From the NCBI RefSeq assembly GCF_016009175.1, contig NZ_JADUCM010000011.1, positions 1-64,000 of the forward strand: DNA of 64,000 bases, given 5' to 3'. The position numbers and the translations under genes were made by a program. Origin of the DNA: Pseudomonas alkylphenolica. GTDB lineage: Bacteria; Pseudomonadota; Gammaproteobacteria; Pseudomonadales; Pseudomonadaceae. The notes below the pieces were generated by a model. That model worked only from the letters and a program-made list of their open reading frames with translations. It was not told the DNA's origin and did no database searches. This document shows, in pieces, positions 9,067-16,625 of the stretch; within the stretch, counting starts at the first letter, position 1, and every line of letters starts with the position of its first letter.

Positions 9067-9699
9067 ATGAGCACTATCAACGTCTACCAGCAACGCCCAG
9101 GCAACGACGTCAAGGCCGAGTCGCCACTGCACCACGCCGACCTGCCCAGCCTGGTCGGCAAAGGCCGCAAGAACGCCGGGGTAATCCTGCGTGAGCACAA
9201 ATTCCTCGGCCACCTGACCCTGCGCGGCAATGGCCACGACCAGGCCTTCGCCGGTGGCGTGTTCAAGGCCCTGGGCCTGGAGCTGCCCGTCGCCCTCACC
9301 GTGGTTGCCAACGGCGAGATGTCGCTGCAATGGCTGGGCCCGGACGAGTGGCTGCTGATCGTCCCCGGCGGCCAGGAGTTTGCCGTCGAGCAGAAACTGC
9401 GCGATGCCCTGGAGGGCCAGCATATCCAGATCGTCAACGTCAGCGGCGGGCAGACCCTGCTGGAACTGAGCGGCCCGAACGTGCGCGAAGTGTTGATGAA
9501 ATCCACCAGCTACGATGTACATCCAAACAACTTCCCCGTCGGCAAAGCCGTGGGCACGGTGTTCGCCAAGTCGCAACTGGTGATCCGCCGTACCGGCGAG
9601 GAAACCTGGGAGCTGCTGATTCGTCGCAGCTTCTCCGACTACTGGTGGTTGTGGCTGCAGGATGCAGCGGCCGAATACGGTTTGAGCATCGAGGCCTAG
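9067..9699 (+). CDS. soxG: Sarcosine oxidase, gamma subunit
   Basis: The 210-aa gamma subunit of heterotetrameric sarcosine oxidase. It has the usual SoxG features: SPLHHADLPSLVGKG, WLGPDEWLLIV near residue 93 and ISGG/VSGGQTLLELSGPNVREVL, which echo the GcvT/YgfZ fold. The start follows GGCAGGTGAGTA. It is the only sox gene not directly abutting its partner: 169 bp with a REP pair separate it from soxA, which could lower its level relative to soxBDA. purU follows 10 bp later. Confidence 0.95.
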   Translation: MSTINVYQQRPGNDVKAESPLHHADLPSLVGKGRKNAGVILREHKFLGHLTLRGNGHDQAFAGGVFKALGLELPVALTVVANGEMSLQWLGPDEWLLIVPGGQEFAVEQKLRDALEGQHIQIVNVSGGQTLLELSGPNVREVLMKSTSYDVHPNNFPVGKAVGTVFAKSQLVIRRTGEETWELLIRRSFSDYWWLWLQDAAAEYGLSIEA

Positions 9700-9709
9700 G
9701 GAGCGATTT

Positions 9710-10567
9710 ATGAGCCGAGCACCGGACACCTGGATTCTTACCGCTGACTGTCCGAGCCTGCTCGGCACGGTCGATGTGGTGACGCGTTACCTGTACGAGC
9801 AGCAGTGCTATGTCACCGAACACCATTCGTTCGATGACCGCTTGTCCGGGCGTTTTTTCATTCGTGTGGAGTTTCGTCAACCCGACGACTTCGACGAGGC
9901 CAGCTTTCGTGCCGGCCTTGCCGAACGGGGCGAGGCCTTCGGCATGCTGTTCGAGCTGACCGCGCCCAAGCATCGGCCAAAAGTGGTGATCATGGTCTCC
10001 AAGGCCGATCACTGCCTCAACGACCTGCTCTACCGCCAGCGCATCGGGCAATTGAGTATGGACGTGGTGGCAGTGATCTCCAACCACCCCGACCTTGAGC
10101 CGCTGGCCAACTGGCACCGGATTCCCTACTACCACTTTGCCCTCGATCCGCTCGACAAGCCGGCGCAGGAGCGCAAGGTGCTGAAGGTGATCGAAGAGTC
10201 GGGCGCAGAACTGGTGATCCTTGCCCGCTACATGCAGGTGCTGTCGCCGGAACTGTGCCGCCGCCTCGACGGCTGGGCGATCAACATCCATCACTCCCTG
10301 CTGCCGGGCTTCAAGGGCGCCAAGCCCTATCACCAGGCGTACAACAAAGGCGTGAAGCTGGTCGGCGCCACGGCCCACTACATCAACAACGACCTCGACG
10401 AAGGGCCGATCATTGCCCAGGGCGTCGAGGCGGTAGACCACAGCCATTATCCGGAAGACCTGATCGCCAAGGGCCGCGACATCGAGTGCCTGACCCTGGC
10501 GCGGGCGGTGGGTTATCACATTGAGCGGCGGGTGTTTTTGAATGCCAACAGAACCGTAGTGCTCTGA
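9710..10567 (+). CDS. purU: Formyltetrahydrofolate deformylase
   Basis: A 285-aa hydrolase splitting 10-formyl-THF to formate and THF. An N-terminal ACT domain (about residues 8-85) precedes the formyltransferase-fold catalytic part with SNHPDLEPLA and the signature INIHHSLLPGFKGAKPYHQAY near residue 192. Placed behind soxG with a GGGAGCGA ribosome site, it probably recycles THF loaded with C1 units by sarcosine demethylation, rather than serving purine synthesis. Confidence 0.94.
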   Translation: MSRAPDTWILTADCPSLLGTVDVVTRYLYEQQCYVTEHHSFDDRLSGRFFIRVEFRQPDDFDEASFRAGLAERGEAFGMLFELTAPKHRPKVVIMVSKADHCLNDLLYRQRIGQLSMDVVAVISNHPDLEPLANWHRIPYYHFALDPLDKPAQERKVLKVIEESGAELVILARYMQVLSPELCRRLDGWAINIHHSLLPGFKGAKPYHQAYNKGVKLVGATAHYINNDLDEGPIIAQGVEAVDHSHYPEDLIAKGRDIECLTLARAVGYHIERRVFLNANRTVVL

Positions 10568-10585
10568 AGGCCGCCATCGATCCCC

Positions 10586-10614
10586 TGTAGGAGCCGGCTT
10601 GCTGGCGATGAGGC
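10586..10614. repeat. Single REP unit
   Basis: One REP-type unit (TGTAGGAGCCGGCTTGCTGG and following GCGATGAGGC) between purU and fdhA, of the same family as the paired units elsewhere in the window but without an inverted partner. Confidence 0.7.
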
Positions 10615-10709
10615 CTTGGAGCCTAAAACAAGATTCCAGTAACACAGCGCCGCCTGCGGGCTGCGCACTTTGCACCGCTACATAACAACAAACTTAGCGA
10701 GGTAAAAGC

Positions 10710-11909
10710 ATGTCTGGTAATCGTGGTGTGGTGTATCTCGGCGCAGGCAAGGTCGAGGTGCAGAAAATTGACTATCCCAAAATGCAGGACCCACGCGGCA
10801 AGAAGATCGAACACGGGGTGATCCTCAAGGTGGTCTCCACCAACATCTGCGGCTCCGATCAGCACATGGTCCGCGGCCGCACCACAGCGCAGGTCGGCCT
10901 GGTGCTGGGCCACGAGATCACCGGCGAGGTGATCGAAAAGGGCCGTGATGTCGAAAACCTGCAAATCGGCGACCTGGTCTCCGTGCCCTTCAACGTCGCC
11001 TGTGGCCGCTGCCGCTCGTGCAAAGAGATGCACACCGGCGTGTGCCTCACGGTCAACCCGGCGCGCGCTGGCGGTGCCTATGGCTACGTCGACATGGGCG
11101 ACTGGACCGGTGGCCAGGCCGAATACGTGCTGGTGCCGTACGCCGACTTCAACCTGCTGAAACTGCCCAACCGCGACAAGGCCATGGAAAAAATCCGCGA
11201 CCTGACCTGCCTCTCGGACATTCTGCCCACCGGTTACCACGGCGCAGTGACCGCAGGCGTGGGCCCGGGCAGCTCGGTGTATATCGCCGGTGCCGGTCCT
11301 GTCGGCCTGGCCGCTGCCGCCTCAGCGCGTTTGCTCGGTGCTGCGGTGGTGATCGTCGGTGACGTCAACCCGGTGCGCCTGGCCCACGCCAAGGCCCAGG
11401 GCTTCGAGATCGCCGACCTGTCCCAGGACACCCCGCTGCATGAACAGATCGCCAACCTGCTCGGTGAGCCGGAAGTCGACTGCGCCGTCGATGCCGTAGG
11501 TTTTGAAGCCCGCGGCCATGGCCATGCCGGTGCCAAGCACGAAGCCCCGGCCACCGTGCTCAACTCGCTGATGGGCGTGGTGCGTGTTGCCGGCAAAATC
11601 GGTATTCCCGGCCTGTACGTCACAGAAGATCCGGGTGCAGTGGATGCCGCCGCCAAGATCGGCAGCCTGAGCATCCGCTTTGGCCTTGGCTGGGCCAAGT
11701 CGCACAGCTTCCATACCGGGCAAACGCCGGTGATGAAGTACAACCGCCAGTTAATGCAGGCCATCATGTGGGACCGCATCAACATTGCCGAAGTGGTCGG
11801 TGTGCAGGTGATCAGCCTGGATCAGGCGCCGGAAGGGTATGGCGAGTTCGATGCGGGCGTGCCGAAGAAGTTTGTGATTGATCCGCATAAGACGTTTAGT
11901 GCGGCCTAA
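10710..11909 (+). CDS. fdhA: Glutathione-independent formaldehyde dehydrogenase
   Basis: A zinc-dependent medium-chain dehydrogenase (399 aa) oxidising formaldehyde to formate with tightly bound NAD, as in the well-studied P. putida enzyme. Visible marks are the catalytic zinc Cys47 in STNICGSDQHMVRGR, GHEITGEV near residue 69, the structural zinc cysteines in CGRCRSCKEMHTGVC near 97, and the Rossmann motif YIAGAGPVGLAAAASARLLGA near 193. It follows purU after 142 bp with a REP unit and removes formaldehyde leaking from sarcosine oxidation. The cluster ends in a clear terminator. Confidence 0.95.
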   Translation: MSGNRGVVYLGAGKVEVQKIDYPKMQDPRGKKIEHGVILKVVSTNICGSDQHMVRGRTTAQVGLVLGHEITGEVIEKGRDVENLQIGDLVSVPFNVACGRCRSCKEMHTGVCLTVNPARAGGAYGYVDMGDWTGGQAEYVLVPYADFNLLKLPNRDKAMEKIRDLTCLSDILPTGYHGAVTAGVGPGSSVYIAGAGPVGLAAAASARLLGAAVVIVGDVNPVRLAHAKAQGFEIADLSQDTPLHEQIANLLGEPEVDCAVDAVGFEARGHGHAGAKHEAPATVLNSLMGVVRVAGKIGIPGLYVTEDPGAVDAAAKIGSLSIRFGLGWAKSHSFHTGQTPVMKYNRQLMQAIMWDRINIAEVVGVQVISLDQAPEGYGEFDAGVPKKFVIDPHKTFSAA

Positions 11910-11920
11910 AAACGCCCGAT

Positions 11921-11950
11921 AAAAGCCCCTCGTTAGAGGGGCTTTTGTTT
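11921..11950 (+). terminator. Rho-independent terminator of the glyA-fdhA cluster
   Basis: AAAAGCCCCTC (11921-11931), loop GTTA, GAGGGGCTTTT (11936-11946), then GTTTTC. A perfect 11-bp stem with T-rich tail, 11 bp past the fdhA stop. Confidence 0.92.
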
Positions 11951-12101
11951 TCTAATCAGGTGTGCGGTCGTATTTCCGGCATCAATTTGCGTATTTTCTG
12001 ATGTGTATCGACTGGTCATTTTTGGTCCTAGGAAATAACCTACGCGGTCTGTCGATCCCCAATGCTTGCCCCAGGAAATCAGTCCTTCTAGTCTCCGTGA
12101 G

Positions 12102-12119
12102 TCGCTGAGGTCTCAGCGA
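12102..12119. promoter_or_regulatory. Perfect dyad upstream of the small DUF3077-like gene
   Basis: TCGCTGAG-GT-CTCAGCGA: two 8-bp arms around two bases. It could be an operator or a short hairpin. It lies about 175 bp upstream of the gene start and just before the GTGTGGAAAC-bounded structured segment. Confidence 0.35.
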
Positions 12120-12164
12120 TCGGGTGTGGAAACCTGAGTGGTTTGTGGAATCGGCTGGCCTTTA

Positions 12165-12241
12165 TGGCAGCTGTGCGCGGGAGGCGTATGCCTACCGGGT
12201 TGTCCACATGACCCGCTTTCCACCCCGTGTCACAGCTGCCA
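12165..12241 (+). ncRNA. Candidate multi-branched RNA leader
   Basis: A closing stem TGGCAGCTGTG/CACAGCTGCCA (11 bp, perfect) encloses 55 nt that contain AGGC-GTAT-GCCT and CGGGT-N10-ACCCG hairpins, so the transcript could fold as a branched element. It ends 52 nt before the start of the small gene at 12294. I recall comparable GCGCGGGAG...ACCGGGT-type leaders before other small Pseudomonas genes but cannot check this here. Confidence 0.4.
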
Positions 12242-12293
12242 CCCTACGTGTGGAAACGGACCGGTGTAGCTAAAACTCATGTGGAAGCTACTG

Positions 12294-12605
12294 ATGAAAA
12301 AATTAGTCCCAGATCCACCCACTTCCCTCTACAACACCCTCAACAAACCCTTCGGCGATTGCGCTGCCGGTCACCCTCAGCTCTTCTCCGTCAATGCCGG
12401 TATTGCCCCGCATGATGCGCTGGTGCATGTCTCGCTGTACCTGCGTTGTGCCTATGACACCGGCTACAAGGCCATCGAGGGGGTTGATAAATCGACCACC
12501 GGTTTTCTCTGGTCCACCCTGCATTCGGTGGAGATGGCCAAGGGCCTGGTGGAGGCATTGCTGGAAGGGCTTGAAGACCGCGATATAAGCCAGCCGCTGC
12601 CTTGA
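12294..12605 (+). CDS. Small DUF3077-like protein
   Basis: A 103-aa protein starting MKKLVPDPP. The middle, LFSVNAGIAPHDALVHVSLYLRCAYDTGYKA, and the end, WSTLHSVEMAKGLVEALLEGL, resemble the DUF3077 family of small Pseudomonas proteins, of unknown function and often present in several copies per genome. It is predicted to be soluble and mostly helical. The ATG at 12294 is preferred over one five codons earlier because GGAAGC lies at a suitable distance. It is preceded by the structured leader and followed by a REP pair. The family call is from memory of the motif. Confidence 0.65.
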   Translation: MKKLVPDPPTSLYNTLNKPFGDCAAGHPQLFSVNAGIAPHDALVHVSLYLRCAYDTGYKAIEGVDKSTTGFLWSTLHSVEMAKGLVEALLEGLEDRDISQPLP

Positions 12606-12609
12606 TCCG

Positions 12610-12687
12610 TGTGGGAGCGGGTTCACCCGCGAATAGGCCGGTGCGGCCACAATCGTATTCGCGGCGGCCTGGTAAACCTGCTCCCAC
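12610..12687. repeat. REP element pair
   Basis: TGTGGGAGCGGGTTCACCCGCG (start) and the inverse GGTAAACCTGCTCCCACA (end) around GCGAATAGGCCGG/CGTATTCGCGGCGGCC arms. It lies between the small gene and the DUF2780 gene. Confidence 0.8.
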
Positions 12688-12771
12688 AAAGCCGGTTGCA
12701 GCGGAACATTCCTTTGCCTGTGCAGTCCAAATCCTCGTTTTCCTGCCTTTTACGGCCGACGAGGTCCTTTG

Positions 12772-13338
12772 ATGAAACGTATTGCACTGGTCACCCTGAT
12801 GAGCCTGGCTGCCGGCTCGGTTTTCGCCTTCAACCTCAGCGATGCGGCCAACGCCGTGTCTGCCATGCAGGGCAACAAGGACGGTGCCGCAGTCCAGGCG
12901 CCCGCCGCCTCGGCCAACCTGCTCAACACCCTGGGCAGCGAGTTGAAAATCACCCCGGAACAAGCCATTGGCGGCACCGGCGCGTTGCTGGGCCTGGCCC
13001 GCAACCAGCTCAGCAGCACCGACTACGAACAGTTGAGCAAAGCCGTGCCGGGCATTGACCTGCTCTCTGGCGAGAACGCATTGGGTGGCTTGAGCGGCCT
13101 GGGCGAGTTGCTCGGCAAGAGTGGGAATTCGTCGGCCTTGAGCAATGCGTTGGGCAATAACGTCAAGAGCACCGATGACCTCAACAGCGCCTTCAGTGCC
13201 TTGGGCATGGATACCGGCATGATCGGTCAATTTGCCCCGCTGATCCTGCAGTACCTCGGCCAGCAAGGTGTTGCCGGTTCGCTGCTGCAGAATCTGGGTA
13301 GCTTGTGGGGGGCACCGGCTGCTGCACCATCGGTTTGA
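12772..13338 (+). CDS. DUF2780 family secreted protein
   Basis: A 188-aa protein with a clear Sec signal peptide (MKRIALVTLMSLAAGSVFA, cleavage after residue 19). The mature part is Ala/Gly/Leu/Asn-rich and helical, with SELKITPEQAIGGTGALLGLARNQLSSTDYEQLSKAVPGID, matching the DUF2780 family of proteobacterial exported proteins (from memory). Function unknown; location probably periplasmic. The ATG at 12772 has GACGAGGTC upstream. It stands alone and ends at a bidirectional hairpin. Confidence 0.75.
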   Translation: MKRIALVTLMSLAAGSVFAFNLSDAANAVSAMQGNKDGAAVQAPAASANLLNTLGSELKITPEQAIGGTGALLGLARNQLSSTDYEQLSKAVPGIDLLSGENALGGLSGLGELLGKSGNSSALSNALGNNVKSTDDLNSAFSALGMDTGMIGQFAPLILQYLGQQGVAGSLLQNLGSLWGAPAAAPSV

Positions 13339-13342
13339 ATAA

Positions 13343-13362
13343 GGGCCGCTTTGCAGCGGCCC
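13343..13362. terminator. Bidirectional hairpin between convergent genes
   Basis: GGGCCGCT (13343-13350), loop TTGC, AGCGGCCC (13355-13362): a perfect 8-bp stem 4 nt past the DUF2780 stop and 17 nt from the stop of the convergent permease gene. T-rich tails are weak on both sides. Confidence 0.65.
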
Positions 13363-13379
13363 ATTACTAGCAAACCAGC

Positions 13380-14744
13380 TCAGCCCGCTTCAGAAAAGTC
13401 CATCTGCCGTGCCGGGCGACGGAAGCCTGCGGTGAGCATGGCCAGGTACGCCAGCCCCAGGGCAAACCAGCACAGGCCGATCACCATGGTCAGCGCCGAC
13501 AGGCTGGTCCACAGCCACAGGGTCAGGCTCAACCCCACCAGCGGCACCAGGCCGTAGCGCAGCAGGCCGCCGAGGGTACGCTGGCTGGTGTCGGTGATCA
13601 GGTGGGTACGCACTACCGCCAGGTTCACTGCCGAGAAGGCCACCAGTGCACCAAAGCTGATCAGCGAGGCCAGGGTGGCCAGGTCGATCACCAGGGCCAG
13701 CAGCGAAAACGCCGACACCAGCAAAATGGCAAACACCGGCGTGCCGAAGCGTGGTGACAGCTTGCCGAAGGTGCGCTGTGGCAGCACCCGGTCGCGGCCC
13801 ATGGTATAGAGAATGCGCGACACCGCCGCCTGGGAGGCCAGCGCCGAGCCGAGGCTGCCGGCCACATAGGCCGCGGTGAAGAAGTTGGCCAGGAACTGTC
13901 CGCCGGCCTTGAACATCACCTCGTTGGCCGCGGCGTCGGCATTGGCGAAAGTGCTGCCCGGCAGCACCAGCTGGCTGAGGTAAGCCAGCAGGGTGAACAG
14001 CACGCCCGCAAACAGGGTGGTGAGAATGATTGCCCGTGGTACATCGCGGCGGGCATCGCGGCTTTCTTCGGCCAGGGTCGAGACGGCGTCAAAGCCCAAA
14101 AATGACAGGCACAGTACCGCCGCACCGGCCATCAGCGGGCCAAAGCCCGGTGCACTGCCATCGCCCAGCAGCGGTGAAAGGAAGTCGACCGGCTGGCCGT
14201 TACCCAGGGTCTGCCAGGAGAGGGCGACAAACACGCCGATGAAGACAATCTGCGCACCGACGATCAGGTTGCTGGCCTTGGCCACCGAGTGGATACCCAC
14301 CACGTTGAGCACGGTAACCAGCGCAATCGAGCCAAGCACGATGCTCCACGCCGGGATGGCCGGGAAGGCGATGTTGAGGAACAAACCGATCAGCAGGTAG
14401 TTGATCATCGGCAGGAACAGGTAATCGAGCAGCAACGACCAGCCAGCGAGAAATCCTACGTTCGGACCAAACGCCAGGTTGGTGTAGGAGTACGCCGAGC
14501 CCGCGACCGGAAAGCGTTTGACCATGAAGCTGTAGGAGGCAGCGGTGAAGAGCATGGCCAGCAGCGTGACCATGTAGGCGCCAGCGGTGCGGCCACCGGT
14601 CAGTTCAGTGACGATGCCGTAGGTGGTGAAAATGGTCAGCGGCACCATGTACACCAGGCCGAAGAACACCAGGGCAGGCAGGCCAAGGACCCGGCGAAGT
14701 TGAGGAGACGCTGCCTCGGCAGTGGAGCAGGGTTGAGTGGCCAT
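13380..14744 (-). CDS. APC-superfamily permease, PuuP-like
   Basis: An inner-membrane transporter (454 aa) of the amino acid-polyamine-organocation superfamily with about 12 membrane helices. It follows E. coli PuuP (putrescine importer) closely in several blocks: GLVYMVPLTIFTTYGIV near residue 31, VAGSAYSYTNLAFGPNVGFLAGWSLLLDYLFLPMINYLL near 80, LSFLGFDAVSTLAEESRDARRDVPRAI near 213, and LYTMGRDRVLP near 315. Putrescine or an amino acid is therefore the likely substrate, which the sequence cannot settle. Single gene, with a REP pair beyond its promoter region. Confidence 0.85.
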   Translation of the reverse strand: MATQPCSTAEAASPQLRRVLGLPALVFFGLVYMVPLTIFTTYGIVTELTGGRTAGAYMVTLLAMLFTAASYSFMVKRFPVAGSAYSYTNLAFGPNVGFLAGWSLLLDYLFLPMINYLLIGLFLNIAFPAIPAWSIVLGSIALVTVLNVVGIHSVAKASNLIVGAQIVFIGVFVALSWQTLGNGQPVDFLSPLLGDGSAPGFGPLMAGAAVLCLSFLGFDAVSTLAEESRDARRDVPRAIILTTLFAGVLFTLLAYLSQLVLPGSTFANADAAANEVMFKAGGQFLANFFTAAYVAGSLGSALASQAAVSRILYTMGRDRVLPQRTFGKLSPRFGTPVFAILLVSAFSLLALVIDLATLASLISFGALVAFSAVNLAVVRTHLITDTSQRTLGGLLRYGLVPLVGLSLTLWLWTSLSALTMVIGLCWFALGLAYLAMLTAGFRRPARQMDFSEAG

Positions 14745-14871
14745 TGTTCGATCCAGGCTTTTTTGTAGTTGTCTGTTGATCGATTTTTATCCACTTGGGT
14801 GGGGAAGACAAAAAAATAATACTAATGCTGATTATTAGCCTGGCTTCTAATTGAAGGAGCGTGGGGATTTA

Positions 14872-14950
14872 CCGGCCTCTTCGCGGGCAAGCCCGCTCCC
14901 ACAGAGGTTATCGCTGAACCTGTGGGAGCGGGCTTGCCCGCGATAGGGCC
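14872..14950. repeat. REP element pair
   Basis: CGCGGGCAAGCCCGCTCCCACAG (14882 onward) and the inverse CTGTGGGAGCGGGCTTGCCCGCG (to about 14942) form a head-to-head REP pair between the permease promoter and the acyltransferase stop. Confidence 0.88.
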
Positions 14951-14969
14951 CGATCAAACAACAAAAAAC

Positions 14970-15857
14970 TCAGCGCATTTCGCTGCGCAGTTGCGCAATG
15001 CGCTGGTCTTTCTCGACCCACAACTGGTTCACCCAGTCCTGCACGGTCTGGCGGAATGCCGGGTCGTTTTCGTAGTCACCTGCCCACAATGCCGGGTCCA
15101 GTTCGCGCACCTGAATGTCGATAATCACCCGACTGATACTGCCATTGAGCAAATCCCAGAAGCCGGGCGCCTTTTCGCCGGGGTACACGATGGTCACGTC
15201 CAGCAACGCATCCAGTTGCTCTCCCAGCGCCGCCAGCACAAAGGCCACGCCACCGGCTTTTGGCTTGAGCAGGTGGCGATAAGGCGATTGCTGTTCCTGG
15301 CGCTTGGCCTCGGTAAAGCGGGTACCTTCGAGGTAGTTGACCACGGTGACCGGCTGGCGCTTGAACAGCTCACAGGCGGCCTTGGTGATTTCCAGGTCCT
15401 TGCCCTTGAGCTCCGGATGCTTTTCCAGAAAGGCTTTGCTGTAGCGCTTCATGAAGGGGTAGTCCAGCCCCCACCAGGCCAGCCCGAGCAGCGGCACCCA
15501 GATCAGCTCTTTCTTCAGGAAGAACTTGAAGAACGGCGTGCGCCGGTTGAGGCTTTCGATCAGCGCAGGGATGTCGACCCAGGTCTGGTGGTTGCTCACG
15601 CACAGGTACGAGGTGTCGGTGCGCAGGCGCTCAACGCCGCGAATATCCCACCGGGTGGGGATGCACAGGGCGAAGATCAGCTTGTCGATCTCCGACCAGG
15701 TTTCGGCGATCCACATTACCGCCCACGAGGCGTAATCACGGCCGCGGCCGGGCAATACCAGCTTGATGAGGGCGAATACCAGCAAGGGGCCGATCAGCAC
15801 CAGGGTGTTGAGCAGCAGCAGGGTGGTTGTAAGAATGCCGATCAGCAGGCGACGCAT
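14970..15857 (-). CDS. PlsC-type acyltransferase, YihG-like
   Basis: A 295-aa protein with an N-terminal membrane helix (residues 4-35) and a glycerophospholipid acyltransferase domain. The catalytic NHQTWVD (HX4D motif, near residue 88) and the acceptor-site EGTRFTEAKR near residue 175 are intact. It matches the E. coli YihG group of inner-membrane acyltransferases (lysophosphatidic acid acyltransferase-like), so it probably works in phospholipid synthesis or remodelling beside PlsC. Single gene, normal length. The exact acyl acceptor is not visible. Confidence 0.85.
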   Translation of the reverse strand: MRRLLIGILTTTLLLLNTLVLIGPLLVFALIKLVLPGRGRDYASWAVMWIAETWSEIDKLIFALCIPTRWDIRGVERLRTDTSYLCVSNHQTWVDIPALIESLNRRTPFFKFFLKKELIWVPLLGLAWWGLDYPFMKRYSKAFLEKHPELKGKDLEITKAACELFKRQPVTVVNYLEGTRFTEAKRQEQQSPYRHLLKPKAGGVAFVLAALGEQLDALLDVTIVYPGEKAPGFWDLLNGSISRVIIDIQVRELDPALWAGDYENDPAFRQTVQDWVNQLWVEKDQRIAQLRSEMR

Positions 15858-15951
15858 AAACGAACTCTGTTGTGTGACTTAAACAGTGGGTCATGATAAG
15901 CAGGGAGATGTACTACGCCAAATGTCCAGTGCCCGGTGGGTGAGACAAATG

Positions 15952-15980
15952 TTTCACATTGTGTTGGATACCCTGTGAAA
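15952..15980. promoter_or_regulatory. Inverted repeat upstream of the RloA-like gene
   Basis: TTTCACA (15952-15958) and TGTGAAA (15974-15980), perfect 7-bp arms 15 bp apart, about 58 bp before the GTG start at 16038. The position suits an operator; no regulator can be named. Confidence 0.3.
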
Positions 15981-16037
15981 ACGAACCTATGCCATCTGTG
16001 CAGTCTAAGCACTGTCCCCTATCAAGGAAGTCGACTC

Positions 16038-16538
16038 GTGAAACAACTGCTTGCCCTGTTGGCGGCGCTGGCGCTGCCGGTGATGGCCGCCGAGCCTACG
16101 TTGTATGGCCGCTACGAATACATTGCCCTGCCGGAAATCGGCGAAACCCTCAAGGCCAAGATGGACACCGGTGCCCTGACCGCCTCGCTGTCGGCCAAGG
16201 ACATCGAGCGCTTCACCCGTGACGGCGAGGACTGGGTACGGTTCCGCCTGGCCACTGACGGCGCCAGCGACAAGGTCTATGAGCACAAGCTGGCGCGGAT
16301 CAGCAAGATCAAGGCGCGCTCCGATGAAGAAGAGGAGGGCGAAACCGTCGAGGCGGCACGCCGGCCGGTAGTCGAACTGGAAATGTGCCTGGGCGACGTG
16401 AAGCGTACGGTGGAGGTCAACCTGACCGACCGCAGCAGCTTCAACTACCCGCTGCTGATTGGTGCCAAGGCCCTGCGTGAGTTCAAGGCAGCGGTCAACC
16501 CGGCGCGCCGCTTCACGGTGGGCAAGCCGGACTGCTGA
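16038..16538 (+). CDS. RloA-like retropepsin-type protease (PF05618 family)
   Basis: A 166-aa protein with an N-terminal signal peptide (VKQLLALLAALALPVMA) and a single domain of the 'ATP-dependent zinc protease' family. Despite that name, the family has a retropepsin fold: the active-site motif KMDTGALTASL is at residues 38-48, with YPLLIGAKAL near residue 137. Periplasmic location is likely. The GTG start is chosen because AAGGAAG precedes it and the signal peptide begins there. In Pseudomonas, members are known as Rlo proteins; which one this is cannot be told here. Followed by a nested dyad and creB. Confidence 0.8.
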   Translation: MKQLLALLAALALPVMAAEPTLYGRYEYIALPEIGETLKAKMDTGALTASLSAKDIERFTRDGEDWVRFRLATDGASDKVYEHKLARISKIKARSDEEEEGETVEAARRPVVELEMCLGDVKRTVEVNLTDRSSFNYPLLIGAKALREFKAAVNPARRFTVGKPDC

Positions 16539-16545
16539 TGGCATA

Positions 16546-16607
16546 GCTGCAAGCAGGGGCGGATCAGTGTAAGTTCACGCGATCCGCTTTCCCGTAAAGC
16601 TTGCAGC
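16546..16607. promoter_or_regulatory. Nested inverted repeats between the RloA-like gene and creB
   Basis: Outer arms GCTGCAAGC (16546-16554) and GCTTGCAGC (16599-16607), inner arms GCGGATC (16559-16565) and GATCCGC (16581-16587), all perfect. The element starts 8 nt past one stop and ends 18 nt before the creB start. It can fold as a two-step stem in RNA. It lacks a T tail, so terminator or creB leader are both possible. Confidence 0.4.
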
Positions 16608-16625
16608 GCGAGGCTTGCCGCTCAG

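Larger units (their letters stand above)
11951..12293. other. Non-coding region with a structured leader
   Basis: No gene seen. It holds a perfect 18-bp dyad (12102-12119), two copies of GTGTGGAAAC (12124-12133 and 12248-12257), and an 11-bp inverted repeat, TGGCAGCTGTG (12165-12175) with CACAGCTGCCA (12231-12241), enclosing smaller hairpins. All are upstream of the small gene at 12294 and in its direction. Confidence 0.6.

Noticed and set aside
14780..14800. DnaA box in TTTTTATCCACTTGGG
   Set aside because: Ends in T rather than A (8 of 9) and stands alone in a promoter region.
16574..16590. CreB tag before creB
   Set aside because: One TTCAC at 16574-16578 is present but no second half follows at the required spacing.
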